A stretch of DNA of 64,000 nucleotides from Acytostelium subglobosum LB1 (GCF_000787575.1 NW_012236529.1:1364001-1428000), one strand, 5' to 3'; positions 1 to 12,021 are shown, counted from the first letter of the stretch. Numbers and translations are program-made. The notes: generated by a model from the letters alone, not told the origin.

Positions 1-3000
1 GCAACCCCAATCCATCAGCGGCGGCAGCACCAGCACCCTCGACTATTACCCCAACGACCCCAGTGTCCGCTGACCAGTCCAGCATGTCCAAGGTCAGGGA
101 CAACTCAATCACATTCGAAGTCGATGGCGGTGGCATTCAGAACATTTTGGTGTACTTTGCACCAATCCCCAAGCCAGGACGACGCCAATGGTACGGCAAG
201 GAGGAGGGCACAGGCTCCATCCTCGTCTACGAGTCCAAGAACATCGACGTCACCAAGAAGCTCAACTATGCCGCGACAATCTGCTTTGACGAGGAGACCT
301 ACCGCCAGAACATGTCGCAGTCGGTGCTGGTCGATGATTCCCTCACCCGCTCGCCAATGGTGCCAGTCATCATCAGTCCCGCCGCATCGCCCAAGTCGAC
401 CATCGTCACGTCCACAGCAACATTGATCAGGCCCATTGCTGCCAAGCCGGCGGGCATGGCTACGACGATGCTCACGCTCACCCCGCCCAAGCTCGACCTT
501 GGCGAGGTGCGTGTCTACGAAGACATCCCCTTCAGATTCACCCTGGCCAATCATTCTGGCTTCCGCGTCAACTACGAACTGACCATCGTGCCCGCCACAT
601 CGACGAGCATCACCAGCACGCCAGCTTCACCGCCAACCACCATGCAGTCAATGTGTCCACTCATTCTCAAGCAAGAGAAGCAGGGAGTGATTGAGCCATA
701 CGGACGCAGGAACATCGAGGTTGTGTGTCAGCCACAGTTCCCAGGCAAACAAACGCATACCATCCTCGTCAAGTCAAGCTCGCACGCCACCTTTGAAGCC
801 AGCTTCCAGGTTACCCTCAGTCCTCGTCCACCCCAATACGTACTGTTCCCCGACCTCCCTTCATCCCAAATCCTAGACTTTGGTGACTGCTACTACGACA
901 AGTCCAAGAAGTTCTCCAAGACTTCGTCCTTCCGTCTGGACAATCTATCACATGTAAGTTGAATAAGTGAGTGCGTGAGTGGCGCGACGCACAAACTAAC
1001 GACCAACCAATCAATCAAACAAAGAAATCATTGTACATCAGTATGAAGTCCAACTTGTCGATGCAAATATTCATCTTCCAGGACGAGAAACTCACAAAGC
1101 CAGCGGACAACATATTCCTCAAGGGTTACGAAAAGTCGTTGGTGTACATTTGTTTGCAGCCAAGCATGACGTCCGAGAACTACATCGATGGACATTGTCG
1201 TGAGTTGGTCGGAGGTATCCGAGTCAAGGTGCACGACACTGAGCACCACAGCCTCTACGAGAACACCATCAAGTTCACGGCATTGGTCGGAAAGAGCATT
1301 ATCCGTGTGGGCAAGACACTCATTGACCTGGGCTCCACACGCAACATTGGCGACACAGTTAGCGGCAGCTTCAACATTGCCAACGTCACCACTCTGCTCC
1401 CGCTGACCTACACGATCACCCACTCCAAGAACCTCAAGCTGTCTAAGGTCGAGGGCACATTGGATGGCGCAGAGACCCCGCACGGAATGTCCAAGGAGAG
1501 GATCCACTTCTCTCTGCACACCCCCGTCTATGGCCTTTACGAGGAGAAGGTCATCATCGCCAACCTCGCCTGCCCGGGCCAGAAGCTCGAGGTCAACATC
1601 AGGCTGCTGGTGGACGACGCCTCGCTCCTGACCAACCTACCACTCAACTCAAACAGCTGCGACATCCTCAAGTTCGAGGACATATATGTCGAACCACTGG
1701 CACAGCTGCTGCTGGACGACAAGCGAGCCACAGACTTCTCAATCTCGCGAGGTTACACTGACAGGTCGGCACAGGCCTCCCTGCTCATGCCATTCACCAT
1801 GCGCAACTTCTTGAAGTACGACATTCGCATCTACCCCAAGAGCAACCTGCACTTGATACTCTTTGTTCATGAGCCATCGGTCGAAGAGCTGGCCTCTTCA
1901 ATCATCCCAGGCACGCCCGATAAGCGTCGCTCAATCAGACTGTGTGGCAAGCCATTCGTGCTGAGCAGCGACCAGAAGATCATGGTGTACCCACATCCAC
2001 CCCAGCCCGAGTCGTTGCTGACGCCCAAGAAGAAGACACTGCTGTGGAAGGGCAGGAAGGTACAATACCAGGGCACTCTGGTGTTTGAGCGATCAGACTC
2101 GACTCACTACCCCATCGGTCCAGCTGAGGGCCGCACGCACATCAGCAAGCTAGTCACAATCAGCGGCTCATACTGCATGTCATTGGGTGAGCTCACTGAG
2201 CAGTCCGTGGACATTGGCCGCATTGGTTACGAGAACAGCTGGAAGGAAGTCAGCATCATGGTCGAGATCCAGAACCTCTCCGAGATCCCCCTGCTCATCA
2301 AGATCATGCCGCTGCCGTCCAAGTCCCTGCGTTTCTCCAGCTCAAGCTCAGGCACGATATCCACAAGCTCGCAAGGTTCGCCACTCAATCTCTCAATGCA
2401 GGAGAACTTCACGGCCATCGACGCCGAGACACCCGCACTGCCAATACCCAGCAATCAGATATCAGTGTCGGCTGGAGGTGAGGGCGGCGATCAGAGCCTC
2501 CTTGAGATCGGCGCGTCCGAGTCCAAGCAGTTGCTGTTCGTCCTTGATCCCAAGAAGATTGAGCAGTCGACAGCCGGCCCACTCACTCTGCCCATCGACT
2601 TTGAGAACATGTACAACCGCCACAACAACATGCGCTACAACATCAAGCTACAGCACACATTGCGCGTCATCACATTTGGCCGTCTGGTCGACAACGAGTT
2701 CATTGTGCCCACACTGTACCATCCACCCACGGCCAGCTCGGCAACACAGTCGGACGAGTGGTTCACGATCGAGAACACTTCGAACAAGTCACTCAAGATC
2801 AACGTAGACGTCGAGCTACTGCCCCACATCCAAGAGTTGATCAACGTTGAGGTGATCCACAAGTCGAGTAATGCGCCAATTCCCAGCTTCTCGCTGCGCC
2901 CCTCCGAACTTATCGAGGTGCGTGTTCGTGCCAAACCCAAGCCCGACAGCAAGCTGCCCCAGCAATACGACCTGTTGTCCCAGTTTGGACGCATCTGCAT

Positions 3001-5671
3001 CAACACCAACCTGTACCCCATCGAGGTTGTCCCCCTCCGCGGCTCCATTCTGCCCGGCCAGACCTTCTCGCTGTCAGTGTCCAAGATCAACTTCAACTCA
3101 ATGGCCCGTCTCACCAACTCTGATGGCACGGAGGAGCAGTCGCTGCAGTCAATACTCAGCGACAACTTCAAGATTCGCAATCCATCGTCACACTTCTCGT
3201 TGCGATATCGTGTCGAGGCTCAGTTGCCCAACAATGCAACGCCATTCAAGTTGTCCATTACGCCCGAGGAGGGCGAGGTAGCACCCAATGAGTCCAAAAC
3301 TGTGGACATCAAGGTGGAGTTGCCCGAAGAGGACATGCCCCCAAGCAGCACATTCAACGTCGTTGTCACAGCCATTGACAGCTTCAACAAGGAGGCACAG
3401 AAGCTATCAGTCTACATCCTCGGAGGTATCAAGCCCATCTCATCTCCTCCACTCTCATCACAACAACCTCATGCACAGCAACCTCAGGCACAGGCACCAA
3501 CCGCACAACAGACCACGCCAGTGATTGAGAGTGCCGCCACACACGGACAGGCAACACAGCAACAACAGACCTCTACAACCACCACAACAGTAGCTCAACA
3601 ATCTCCTGCTACGTCATCACCGACCAACACTCAACCAGTGGCACAACAACAATCACCAGCCAGCACTCAGACAACTCCTCCAGTCACAGTGGTTGCCGTC
3701 CCTACTGGCCCAGCCGCGCCACAAAGGATATCACTCAAGGGATGCACACCAATACCCAAGATGAAGAACTGCTACGAGATCAACTTGAACCAGCAGGAGT
3801 ACACACCTGGCACCGTTCAATGGGAACTGACCCTGGAGAATGTGTCTGGCAAGTCTGTCGAGTACTTTATGTACACTACCAAGCAGACCGACGAGCAATG
3901 GCTCAGCATGAGCAGGAACAGTGGCAAGATCGAGTCACAGGGCCGTCACAACATCACGCTGACCTTCTCAACGAAGCGCATGGACATGTACTCTGCCTAC
4001 CTTATCGTGGAGAACAAGAGCAATCCAAGCGATCAGAAGACCATCCACATCACAATGGACGTCGTGGCCAAGCTCAACACACACTTCAACATCATGGTGG
4101 ACGGACGACAACAAGAGGCATCGCTCATCAATCTAGGCGACGTCTTTTACAACACCACATACACCGATCGTTCATTCATCGTGTCCAACACATCATCGAT
4201 GCCACTGGACTTCCTCCTCACAACCAGTCTTCCGCCCACCGATCAGACCGAGGTCTGTTTCTCATTGAGCAGGTCATACTTGCGATCTTTCAACTCTCTG
4301 TATGTCAATGCCAACTCGTCGGTCAAGGTATTCATCTTCTTCCATCCATCGGGAGACACTAGCACGAGCGAGGACCACGCCGTGCAAAAGGACATCAAGA
4401 TATTTGTCAACTGTAGATTGATCAGAGACTTCCAACATGTCATCACCCTTTTGGCCACGTGCAGGAACCCTCAGATACGTTTGTCAGACTACAACACAGT
4501 GTTTATTGGTCGTGTGATCACCAGAGACACCCAGCAGACCATCGTTGGCGCAGGAGATCAACATGATGAGACAAACATTGCATCGTCATCGCATGTTGTC
4601 GCAACACCTTCATCCTCAAACTCTATATCCACATCGACCAAGGACTTAAAGATGAAGAAATCATTCGAGCATTCCAGTGGACCACTCACAGGCAGCAGTG
4701 CAATCAAGTCATCGTCAGTGCCCAGCCTCAGTGTGCAGGGCAAGAAGCTACTTGTGGACATTGAGTTCCAAAACGACGTCAGCGACATCACCATCTACAA
4801 CAACTTCACGACACCACTCAGCTTCTGCCTGCGTTCCAACCCAATGTTCTTTGTGATCAGTGGCATCAATGATGGCGTGGTGGCGGCTGGCGATCAATCA
4901 TTCGCCACCATCTCAGTGCAGCCCAACATCCAGGTCATCTTGGAGAACTCCAACCTGCTGCTCAAGGAGAAATACCTTGAGGAGTACATCATTCTCTACA
5001 ACAAGAACAGGCTCAGCGAGAAGTACGTCATATCCTTGCGAATCACAATTGGCAACCTCACAGCATTCTCCTCATCGTCGGGACTCAAGGGCGGTTATCA
5101 CTACAGGAACCTCGAGTACGGTATCTCGCGCTTCAACAGAAAGTTCAAAAAGTTCTGGTGGCGCGTTGGCGGTCAGGCCGATTCACTACTGCTCACTGGT
5201 GGCGAGTCGGCTGAGGACGTCACGTCCAAGTCGACAGAAAAGATGAAGGAACTGTTTGAACGAGGAGCCAAAGAGGACGGCTACGACAAGCTTGTTTTTG
5301 ATCTTCACCACGTCACCAATGAGCTCATCCTCTTTGGTCTCAAGAAGCAGGTTGGTCAACTTACATCACAGTTGGCAAGTCTGTTCTACTGGTATGTACT
5401 AGCTTCTCAGTAAGGATATATTCTTAGTAACAAAGACTAACTCATCCTCTCATACAGTAATTTATTCAAACAGAACTTCAAGCTAACTTCTGCGGCCAAG
5501 ATCAACACTCTCAAATCGACGCCAATTGTTCAATCTTGCATCAAGAGTCTTAATGAGTTCCTTAGTTACTTCCCAGAGAAGAGAGAGGACTTGGTAGAGT
5601 TGCGCAACATCCAAGACCAATTCTCTGGCTCGCCTGCTCCTTCCACATCCAAGAATGACGATACACATTAA
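1..5671 (+). CDS. Giant beta-sandwich (ASH/MSP-like) repeat protein, 5' truncated by window
   Basis: Three visible exons, <3-953, 1025-5391 and 5458-5671, give about 1843 residues. The frame is open to the window edge, so the true start lies upstream. The 71-nt first intron (gtaagt...aaag, with an ACTAAC motif) joins in phase 0. The second intron (5392-5457) is in phase 2. The protein shows repeated stretches of the pattern D-L-G-x-V/T followed by N-x-S/T strands (LDLGEVRVYEDIPFRF, IDLGSTRNIGDT, VDIGRIGYENSWKEV, INLGDVFYNTTY). These resemble Ig-like ASH/MSP beta-sandwich modules. A Q/T/P-rich linker lies near 3440-3720 and a Ser-rich linker near 4560-4740. No signal peptide, enzyme motif or membrane segment is seen in the visible part. 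Function is not recognised; a cytoskeletal or trafficking scaffold is only a guess from the fold. It is followed 157 bp downstream by tRNA-Asp. Confidence 0.8.
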
Positions 5672-5828
5672 ACCTAAAAAGGATTCTTCTAATATAATCA
5701 TTGTCTCTTGATTAATTATTTCAATAGTTTGTCTAGGTAGGGTTCCAGTTAAAAGGATGTTTTTGTTTTCAAAACAAACCAAAATTTTTAGATATAAAAC
5801 TAGAAAAAATGTTTTTATGGACATCAAT

Positions 5829-5900
5829 TCCCCTTTGGTCTAGTGGTGAGGATTTTCGCCTGTCACGCGAAAGGCCCGGGTTCAATTCCCGGAAGGGGAG
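5829..5900 (+). tRNA. trnD-GUC: tRNA-Asp (GTC)
   Basis: A 72-nt cloverleaf. The acceptor stem TCCCCTT pairs with AAGGGGA and G is the discriminator. The D-arm reads TAGTGGTGA. The anticodon stem TTCGC/GCGAA encloses loop CTGTCAC with anticodon GTC. The T-arm carries GGTTCAATTCC. There is no intron. A LINE-like fragment in the same orientation lies about 340 bp downstream. Confidence 0.97.
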
Positions 5901-5907
5901 AATAACC

Positions 5908-5914
5908 TTTTTTT
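5908..5914 (+). terminator. Pol III T-run terminator of tRNA-Asp
   Basis: Seven consecutive T residues start 8 nt after the tRNA 3' end, the usual RNA polymerase III stop signal. Confidence 0.75.
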
Positions 5915-6005
5915 AATATAAAGAGATGTAACATGAGGAACTTCCAGAGTCGAATGATTCGTTTTCCAAAGTGTTTTGATGTCGCTTCGCGCACTCAATC
6001 ACTTC

Positions 6006-6172
6006 ATTCGTTCATTCATAGACAGTGGGTCTTCAGTTACTAACTGTCATACTCTCAAGGTATGTCCTCTTGTTACACGCAATCAATCATTAATTATATA
6101 AATAAATAAGTTTATATGATTCGTTCATTCATAGACAGTGGGTCTTCAGTTACTAACTGTCATACTCTCAAG
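6006..6172. repeat. 54-bp direct repeat pair
   Basis: The 54-bp unit at 6006-6059 recurs at 6119-6172, starting ATTCGTTCATTCATAGACAG and ending ACTCTCAAG. The copies are identical as read and separated by 59 bp of AT-rich sequence. No coding potential is seen. Origin is unknown. Confidence 0.85.
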
Positions 6173-6179
6173 TGAACGT

Positions 6180-6238
6180 TCAATAATATTAAGAGTACAT
6201 CTCTTTATATTAAAGAGATGTACTCTTAATATTATTGA
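6180..6238. repeat. Perfect 28-bp-arm palindrome
   Basis: Arms 6180-6207 and 6211-6238 are exact reverse complements around a 3-nt spacer TAT. The core reads AAGAGTACATCTCTTTA. It abuts the 5' end of the LINE-like fragment and lies 8 bp after the second 54-bp repeat. It could be a fold-back left by insertion or repair, a tiny inverted-repeat element, or an assembly fold-back. Confidence 0.85.
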
Positions 6239-6239
6239 C

Positions 6240-7045
6240 GTAGTCTACCCTGAGAGGACCTTCTTCACGCTAACGAGTCACATCCTGGCCGGACGACCAG
6301 TCAACATCAAGAATGAGATGGCCGAGTTCACTACCAAGCAATGCTCCGATAGATCGCACCTAAGGTTGATCTTAGGTAATATAAAGATAAACATCCTAAT
6401 GAGTGCATCAATACAACAGGTATAATAGATCAGTTCAGTGAACTGAATAGGTATTTGTAGATCAAAGATAAACCTGACCTTTATTATCTTTAAATGATTG
6501 ATTGATTAATTAATTATGTTGTTGTGGGATTATTTGTTTGGTTGATATGCAGTGGACCAGATCATGACATTGCGTTCAATCAACTCACTTCAGCTGGATA
6601 TCCAATAACCAATTATTCATCATGAATCATATTGTTGGATTGAATGATACAAGTAAGAATTAAAAAAAACATTTATATTCGACGAGGGTGTAGTCTTCCC
6701 AATGATGAGTCGTGGTATACACAATTATTCATTGTAAAATAGATATTATCTGACCTATACTACCAAGATAAATAACTGAACTGTCACTTCAGTGAATTGT
6801 AATAGATACACCTGAATATTAACCTAATTAATGAATAGTTCAGTTACAGATCAAGGTTAATAACTATTCACCTGAACTTACGGAGCATTGCTACCAAGTG
6901 GCACCTCAGCACTCGCAAGTGCGACATCCGTCTTCCGCCTCTGCCGCCAACTATCAACAAATACTTGGTGGCCGAATTCAGAGGCCTACAGTAGAAAAGA
7001 AAAGAAAGAAAAAAATCAAGAAAATTCAAAATCGACTAACTTATA
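6240..7045 (+). mobile_element. LINE-like retroelement C-terminal fragment (copy 1), split by a MITE
   Basis: Segments 6240-6338 and 6891-7045 together match the elements at 27303-27546 and 28325-28621 (both minus strand). The coding signature is SHILAGRPVNIKNEMAEF, followed after the MITE by LPPTINKYLVAEFRGL and then a purine-rich 3' UTR (AGAAAAGAAAAGAAAG). The match to the other copies stops at about 7045, before any poly(A) tail, so the 3' end is truncated or diverged. The fragment lies downstream of tRNA-Asp in the same orientation. The LINE assignment rests on the poly(A) tail and target duplication of the sister copy and on the zinc-finger fragment at 28.0-28.3 kb. It is too short to name a family. 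Confidence 0.65.
6339..6890. mobile_element. hAT-like non-autonomous element (MITE), 552 bp
   Basis: Termini CAATGCTCCG (6339-6348) and CGGAGCATTG (6881-6890) are perfect 10-bp inverted repeats with weaker inward similarity. The element is flanked by an exact 8-bp duplication CTACCAAG (6331-6338 and 6891-6898). In both sister LINE copies this site is uninterrupted (TCACTACCAAGTGGCACC). An 8-bp target duplication and CA-starting termini are hAT hallmarks. The interior has no ORF of note and carries small palindromes such as AGTTCAGTGAACT. No transposase is encoded, so it would need one in trans. Confidence 0.8.
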
Positions 7046-8187
7046 TGTCTTGGTCCTGGTCTTGGTCTTGGTCTTGGTATTGGTGGTCTTTTTGGCTATA
7101 TAGAAGGGATGGCCACCCAAGAGTTGGATGTTGGCAGAGTACGGAATCCGGTGGTACGGTTACGACCGAGACCCTTTTCTGGATGTTGATGATATTTTTC
7201 TTTATCTTTGTTGTACTCTAACTGAATGGCTGCGTTATCCCCAATGACTATGTAGCCAGATTTCCATGATTTCCATCTCTCGGAGCCTCCTCTTAATACG
7301 CCACGTGCACTTATATCGCTATCAACTGATATTAGGCCCCATTGACTATGCATATTAATTTCTGAAAGGTCACCGTTTGGTGCTACTCTTTGATTAAGGG
7401 GGGTGGCTTGATTCAAAACTATAAAAAAAAGCTGTGTAATAATATATATATATATTGGTATCATTATTATCTTTTATTTTTATATATATGAGCAAATAAG
7501 GCACTTGAAAAAAAGTGAAGTGAAGTGATTTTGATTTTGTTTGTAACCGGTTACGTTCTTCTTGCATCTGATCACGAACCCAACCCAAACCCCCTCACAC
7601 CACACATTATTTCATTATTGGCTGCTTCATGGTAATTGATTGAGAGATAGAAATAATAGCTATGAATGACTATATGAACAGAAACAGAAGTGGTTTGGGA
7701 AATGCTATTAAAGGCACTCCGATTGCTACATCCATTGGCCTCTGGGGTGTTCGTGTATTGCTCTCGCCCCAATCAAAGACTCATGAAAGAGGACTATTCT
7801 GGTAAGTAATTGTTAAGCATTAAGCATAAGCACGACGTTGGTGCATTGTCGCATTGTCGCGTTGTGTTGTTTAGTTGTGATTCTTAATTATTAATTGTGC
7901 TATACTTTATATGCAATACCCAGGTGCAAAATGCACGATTGCGAGACTTCTTATGATGCGATTATTGACATCAGCGCTAGCTCTGAATTCCTTTATGATG
8001 AGTGGTGCCTTGTTCTCCTTGTTCAATATAAATGGATAGATATGCAATTGGTCATATATCAATACGTGGTAACTGACTTCCCATTCAAAAACACTCATCA
8101 TCACGAAACCAGGCAAACTCATTGACCAATCTACCCCTTACTATTGGTAAATCAGGTGCCTCATCATCATTTGGGTCACTTTCATTG
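7046..8187. other. Accessory stretch without a firmly supported gene
   Basis: It begins with a short GTCTTG-type tandem repeat (about 7048-7080). The minus strand from 7464 to 7096 holds an open frame with a moderately protein-like stretch (GDLSEINMHSQWGLISVDSD, SGYIVIGDNAAIQLEYNKD) that I do not recognise. A possible two-exon small gene at 7662-8125 is listed separately. The rest is AT-rich sequence with ATAT runs near 7440-7490. Confidence 0.5.
7662..8125 (+). CDS. Possible small two-exon gene, unknown
   Basis: ATG at 7662 opens 46 codons (MNDYMNRNRSGLGNAIKGTP...) to a strong donor GTAAGT at 7802. A candidate acceptor (ACCCAG) ends at 7923. The frame that joins correctly runs to a stop at 8123-8125, about 113 residues, but exon 2 is then polar. 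A different exon-2 frame would encode a hydrophobic helix (LLMMRLLTSALALNSFMMSG) but does not match the splice phase. So this may be a decayed small membrane protein gene or chance. It is not recognised. Confidence 0.25.
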
Positions 8188-8565
8188 CACTACAAATAGT
8201 CTGCACCGAACTTACCCTAAGTTTTTTTTGAGTCTAAAGGTGTGTGAGTGTGATTGAGAGTGATCATTCTTCATCACTCAAACAGATATAATCAAACATA
8301 TACACGTATATTGTTGTTATTAATGTTTGTTTGATGATCAACGAGTGTTGTAGTTGTTGCAACACATCGCTTGGTGGTCCTGCGCAGGTGTGCAGGACCC
8401 CCAGGCCATTTGAAACTTACCATGAAACGCAGATAACTCTACCATATGGTAGATGACCCGCACTTTTGGGTAAGTTTTTTGTTACGTTACCTCATGCAAA
8501 ATGAACCGGCTCATGCACAACACTTCTTCGTTTTTCAAGTTTATTTGTGCAGACTATTTGTAGTG
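8188..8565. mobile_element. Inverted-repeat element (MITE family 2), copy 1, 378 bp
   Basis: Terminal inverted repeats CACTACAAATAGTCTGCAC (8188-8206) and its reverse complement (8547-8565) are 19 bp and perfect. Almost the whole element recurs inverted at 27547-27910 with near identity. It has internal palindromes: an 8-bp stem GGTCCTGC/GCAGGACC near 8374-8398 and TACCATATGGTA near 8439-8450. No clear target duplication is seen at its edges. There is no ORF of note. The right end lies only 2 bp before the ATG of the F-box gene at 8568. Confidence 0.8.
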
Positions 8566-9689
8566 TGATGATTCAAAAACATATCATGGGATTTCTCTGC
8601 TGTCAAAAGCATACAGACCTCAAGACAATCAATTCCACAAGTTTGGTCTGTCGCGAATGGTATCACATACTCTCGAAGCAACTTTTTATTCATCTTAGAG
8701 TCGACAGTCCACACCTCTTAAAGTTCCTAATGTCTGTCATCAGGGGGCAATCAACTCTCGGGAACATCAAAACTCTTATAATTTGCGCAAATCCATTCGA
8801 TGGTACACCACACAATCCATCAACGTTGGTGATGTTCACAAGCTTTTACGATGCCTTTGTTTGACAGACCATATACATGTGCAAAGTATTTCATTGCACG
8901 TACAAAATAACTGGTGTCACTTGCAGTTCATCACAGCCAAAACTTTTCCATACCTTCAGTCACTTACCTTGATTGGTATTACTTGCGAAGTTAAAGTTAA
9001 GACACTTATCGATAGACTTCCCTCATTGACATCCATCAATCTTGTATTTGACGACGAAGAAGGGATGGATACATTTGCCATTTCCGAGCTCGTCCAAATC
9101 ATCAATACAAATGTCGGAATCCATTCCTACAGCATTCAACACTCTAATATATGGTGCAGAGAAGTGAGCTCCGATGACTTGTGTGAAGCGGTTCTTAACA
9201 ACTCACTCGTCAAGAAACTTAAGCTCAATATACCGATCAGGAACGTCAAGATTCTCGACATTCTCCTATCTAGTCACCCATCTCTCACTTATCTTTCTAT
9301 CCCCTTTGCATTCTCGTCCTTGGATTCAAGTTCCGACGACATTATCAATCTTACAAACTTGTCCCCTTCAATCAAGTCACTTTGTTTGTGTCAAGACCAC
9401 AATCCCTATGATGGATTACTGCGATCACGATCTGTCACTGCAATAACAAGACAATTGACATTACTTTCTGGTGCCTCCCAATTAACATCGTTGACACTTG
9501 ACTCATTCATTGGGATTGAACCAATACGTGGACGACACTATCTAACAGACATGGCTGTGTCATTCACGAAGCTGAACTTCTATTTATTTTTTTTGATTTT
9601 CCATTTTTTTTGTTGTCTTGTCTACTTGCTGAATGGCGGCTGTCTATTTTTCTGAATAGCGCTGTCCACAGAGATAAATAGATACAGAT

Positions 9690-10923
9690 ATGAACCTAGA
9701 TAATATATTTGCAGCAGCAGATTGTCGCAGGGCAGTAGAGATGCATGTTGGTGATGAGAAGGTACACGATTCCGAAGCCGAGGACATTGAAGAGACAGAA
9801 GATGTGATGCTTGAAGCGTCACCTCTCTTTAAAGGTCTTACATTGAAACCAGTGCAGCAAGTTGTCAAGCTGACATCCAAAACAACACTGGAGATTCAAG
9901 ACCTGTACCGTGACTGTCAGCCCGAGATCACCGAGGAAACGCACGACAGAAAAGGAAGGAAGAGGAAGATCAGTTACCTCGATAGTATCGTTCTCTTGTT
10001 GGCGCTCTACACAACTGCGTCCAAGATCCAAGTACTGGCAAGCATGGTCACTGGATGGTCGGCCTCAACAGTCCACGACTCAATCTGCATCAAACAAAAA
10101 AAAAAAAAAAAAAAAACAAAGCGCCGCGAGAGNNNNNNNNNNNNNNNNNNNNNNNNNNNNNNNNNNNNNNNNNNNNNNNNNNNNNNNNNNNNNNNNNNNN
10201 NNNNNNNNNNNNNNNNNNNNNNNNNNNNNNNNCACCCGAGCTGCAAAGGCCAGTAAAGAAGAGAAGCTAAAGAACAAGATTCTCACCCAGAGGAGAGTGG
10301 TCATCGAGTGCTTCTTTGGTCGTTTGGTCAACCGATATCTCCTCTTTCGATTCAGATACGAGCTTGACCACAAGTTCCTCGATCAGGACTTCTACAACTG
10401 CTGTCAATTGACCAATCAATTGATTGAAGCCAATGCCCTGGTGGACAACGAGCACAGTAACTACCGTGGAGTAGTCTGGAGAAGGTACAGGAGAGCCATC
10501 AAGCGAGAAGAAGAGCGAAGGGCCGCCAAGGCCAAGAGTGCAAGGGAGATTAGGAAACGTCTAGTCGAGAATCAGACGAAGGTGGTGGCGAAAGATGCTT
10601 TCAGCGACTCTTCCTTTGACGACATCCACAATGGAGTGCCAAACGAGTCACTTGAAGAAGTTAATGTNAACATCTCCAACATGAGTGCCTTCCTCAAGAG
10701 GAAGGCATTGGAGGATGATCTCGACGAGTCAATGATTGCTTTGGAGATCAAAGGAGCAAAAGCCACCAAGCTCTTTGAAGGATCTGACGATGAGGATGAC
10801 GAACAGGATGAGCCAGATCAACAATGGGATGACAGCGAGTCTGAGGATGAGTCAGATGCACCTAGTCCCAAGAGGTTGAACTCCAAGAAGACGAACAACA
10901 CTACGATTGATTCCTATTGTTAA
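9690..10923 (+). CDS. DDE-superfamily (Harbinger/DDE_4-like) transposase, interrupted by assembly gap
   Basis: The left part starts at ATG 9690. An acidic N-terminus is followed by an HTH-like stretch (SYLDSIVLLLALYTTASKIQ, then GWSASTVHDSI), as in DDE_4 transposases. It then runs into an A-homopolymer and the N gap. The right part reads RRVVIECFFGRLVNRYLLF, then NCCQLTNQLIEAN, the typical end of the DDE_4 catalytic domain (R-x-x-V-E-x-x-FG-R-L). After that come a basic coiled segment and an acidic tail ending TTIDSYC. The catalytic Asp residues fall in the gap, so activity cannot be judged. An ambiguous base is at 10668. It acts on the TIRs at 9518 and 12378. Confidence 0.75.
10133..10232. 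other. Assembly gap (100 N) inside the transposase
   Basis: Exactly 100 N, a conventional unknown-size gap. It is preceded by a homopolymer of about 22 A and a short tail that does not fit the transposase, suggesting a collapsed or chimeric contig edge. Confidence 0.95.
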
Positions 10924-11219
10924 CCCTCATATTAAGTTACTATGTAAAAACGAATTCAAATTCTTAAGTCGTGCAATCACACAGCAATTCTCTCACAGGG
11001 GAATTGACGCAGAGGTCACCAATCGTGCGCGACTTTAACTGTTTTTCAAACATCTCGCTCACACAAATGATCACCAAATGTGTAGATCATTGATCAAGGT
11101 ATTGTCAACTTTATATATATTTGTATACATTCTAAATGTGTCATTACATTTATAGTTAGTTTACTGTTAGTAAATAGCAATCTATTAATTAAATATGCAT
11201 TATACTCTTCAATATACTT

Positions 11220-11800
11220 GAGCATCATTTAAACAGCATCGATTAACAACAGTTCAAGCAGCAACAAATTTCCAACAGTCAACGATCAACAACAGTGACG
11301 TCAATCAATCAATAACAACAAGTATCCAGTGTTAATAACATCAACAACAATAGCAATCAATCACAATAACAGCAGCGACATCAAACAATAACAAACAAAC
11401 AAACAATTATAACAACAGCCACATCAATCAATCACAACAGTAGGGACCACAATCAATCACAACACACGCAATCTCTCTATCTGTACTAACGATCAACTGC
11501 AGCAACATAACAACAAACAAACAACAACAAACAACAGCAATAATCAATCAATCACAACTGCGACAACGATCAACTCACGCACACACTCTCTTCTCTGTAT
11601 GTATATTTAAACAATCAACATGAAATTGCATCAACATCAACATCAACATCAACATCAACATCAACATCAACATCAACATCAACATCAACATCAACATCAA
11701 CATCAATAACAACAGCAATATCAACCAAACAATCAACAACAACAACAACTAACAACAATCAAATCCATTAAACAACAACAAAACAGAGCAAGTGGCACAA
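11220..11800. repeat. CAA/ATCAAC low-complexity tract inside the transposon
   Basis: CAACA- and CAATCA-rich sequence contains a pure hexamer array of CATCAA units at about 11628-11706. No reliable ORF was seen. It probably forms the 3' non-coding part of the transposon. Confidence 0.85.
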
Positions 11801-12021
11801 ACATCCTTCACTGTTGGATAATCACTCCATTCATTCACTCTCAATGCATTGCACACTGCTATACAAGTCATCAAGTATCATCTGGTCAACATCAAGTATC
11901 GTCTGGTCAATGATCCCAACGTCGTCGACGATGTTTGTTGCAAGTTATCATGAGGTTAATTTTAGGAAATACATGAGGATGGAGGCACTAGTCACACCCA
12001 CAAACCTGTTGTTAACTCTAT

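Noticed and set aside
105-554. 149-codon minus-strand frame near the window start
   Set aside because: Antisense shadow of the spliced plus-strand gene, whose frame and intron are well supported.
11628-11706. Hexamer array as a coding repeat or centromeric satellite
   Set aside because: Short, pure CATCAA repeat inside a DNA transposon; no open protein context and no higher-order units.
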